NCBI GenBank assembly: GCA_031431335.1
Contig: JANPDG010000255.1
Coordinates: forward strand, 1-5,762
Direction: 5' to 3'
Source: JAAFIP01 sp031431335
GTDB lineage: Bacteria; Pseudomonadota; Gammaproteobacteria; Burkholderiales; Burkholderiaceae_C
Length of the DNA: 5,762 nt
Shown: positions 4,941 through 5,762 of the stretch, in pieces
How the letters are laid out: every line of letters starts with the position of its first letter
Position numbering within the stretch: position 1 is the first letter of the stretch
Translations under genes and position numbers: made by a program
Notes under the pieces: model-generated
What the model was told of the DNA's origin: nothing
Databases searched by the model: none
Seen by the model: the letters and a program-made list of their open reading frames with translations, nothing else

Positions 4941-5762
4941 CTATTTGCTCATAAAGTCGGGGCTGGCCAGCAGCAAGCCGCTGCGCGTTGCAGGGCCCTC
5001 GCGGGCGATGCGGGCGCGGTTGGCCGCGCTTAAAAACGGCTGCAAATATACGGGCTCAGTCATGCGGGCGCCTTGGTTGATGGCGTAGTCGGCGCGGCGG
5101 GTGAGCGCCTCGGGTGCGAGCCAGGTGGCCGCGTCGGTTTTGTAGCCATCAGGTGTGGGCCATGCGTGCATGGGTTGGCCTGCTTGGTTTAAAAACCCCA
5201 GCGTTTGCTGCACGTCACGCGGATCTTTCACGCCGCCTTGCGCGGTGAGCACCGAGCAGGCGTAGTCAAACGGTGTTTTAAACAAAGTGTTTTCGGACTT
5301 CCAAAACTCGGGCGATGTGATGATGGCCTGCATCACTGCGTGTATGTCGCCCTGGGTGCGGGTGAAGGTGCTGGCCAGTTGGGCCAGCAGAGCGGGGCTG
5401 GGTTTGTCAGACACAAAGGTTTGCGCCAAACGCAGGGTCACGCGCCGCGCGGTGGCGGGGTGGCGCGCTAGCATGCGAATGGCGTCTTCACCTTCTTGCA
5501 CACCGTTGTTTTTGAACGTGGTGCCCAGCAGCACTTTGTCGCCCGTGTCGTGCTGGCGCGGGTTAAAGGCAAATCCTTTGCCTTGGGCCAGGGGCACTGC
5601 CCAGCCGGTCAAAATACGGGCCAGCTCGCGCACATCGGCTTGGCTGTAGCCACCGCCCACGCCCAGGGTGTGCAGCTCCATCAGCTCTCGGGCGTAGTTT
5701 TCGTTAATGCCGCGCACATTGCTTTGCGCTTGGTCAAGGTACAGCAGCATGGCCGGGTGGCG
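4941..5762 (-). CDS. DUF1800 domain-containing protein (5' part beyond window edge)
   Basis: The minus-strand frame is open from the right edge to a TAG at 4941-4943, giving 273 residues of the C-terminal part. It begins RHPAMLLYLD, continuous with the family pattern, so the internal ATG at 5748-5750 is not the start. The signature INENYARELMELHTLGV follows within the first 35 residues, then SQADVRELARILTGW, TARRVTLRLAQTFVSDKPS, ITSPEFW and TPFDYACSVL. Near the end it has MHAWPTPDGYKTDAATWLAPEALTRR, typical of DUF1800 C-termini. Full-length members are about 450-600 aa, so roughly half is missing here by truncation at the window edge. Function is unknown; members are usually exported and encoded next to DUF1501 proteins, as here. 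The sequence looks intact with no frameshift. Confidence 0.94.
   Translation of the reverse strand, partial: RHPAMLLYLDQAQSNVRGINENYARELMELHTLGVGGGYSQADVRELARILTGWAVPLAQGKGFAFNPRQHDTGDKVLLGTTFKNNGVQEGEDAIRMLARHPATARRVTLRLAQTFVSDKPSPALLAQLASTFTRTQGDIHAVMQAIITSPEFWKSENTLFKTPFDYACSVLTAQGGVKDPRDVQQTLGFLNQAGQPMHAWPTPDGYKTDAATWLAPEALTRRADYAINQGARMTEPVYLQPFLSAANRARIAREGPATRSGLLLASPDFMSK

Overview
The window looks chromosomal, GC-rich and betaproteobacterial, most likely Burkholderiales and probably Comamonadaceae (Rhodoferax/Limnohabitans/Polaromonas-like). This rests on the LysR + DUF2917 divergent pair, the QueC variant with an HRHAWGYGCG-type zinc region, the style of the short PlsC-like acyltransferase, and a DUF1800-DUF1501 pair. 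I recognised the families by eye; no database was searched. I see no tRNA, rRNA, CRISPR array, transposase, integrase or phage gene.

Layout. Positions 1-606 (minus) hold the N-terminal two thirds of a LysR-family regulator that runs off the left edge. A 198-bp divergent control region follows, with a strong LysR promoter candidate and three dyads: a 15-bp perfect inverted repeat, a 6-bp dyad, and a 5-bp dyad lying in the promoter spacer. It leads to a DUF2917 protein on the plus strand (805-1464). That gene overlaps tail-to-tail by 169 bp with a TfoX N-terminal-domain protein on the minus strand (1296-1922), which carries a long Ala/Lys/Pro-rich tail. A 62-bp divergent gap separates the TfoX-like gene from queC (1985-2704, plus), the preQ0 synthase of queuosine biosynthesis. 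Neither gene has a clear Shine-Dalgarno, and promoter candidates on both strands would start transcription at or next to the start codons.

Next is a short acyltransferase of the lysophosphatidate acyltransferase type (2792-3382, minus). It lies between two near-identical 38-bp direct repeats (2708-2745 and 3439-3476, 35/38 identical) in AT-rich spacers. The right-hand part is a minus-strand pair: a DUF1800 protein (4941 to beyond the right edge) followed 65 bp later by a Tat-signal DUF1501 protein (3514-4875). These two families usually occur together and are probably co-transcribed, though the gap also holds a perfect TTGACA hexamer.

The genes do not form one pathway. The window is mostly ordinary housekeeping and conserved-hypothetical content. 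The points of interest are the direct repeats framing the acyltransferase, the dyad-rich LysR leader, the antisense-coded gene tails, and the possible leaderless divergent pair. I found no convincing new multi-gene system.
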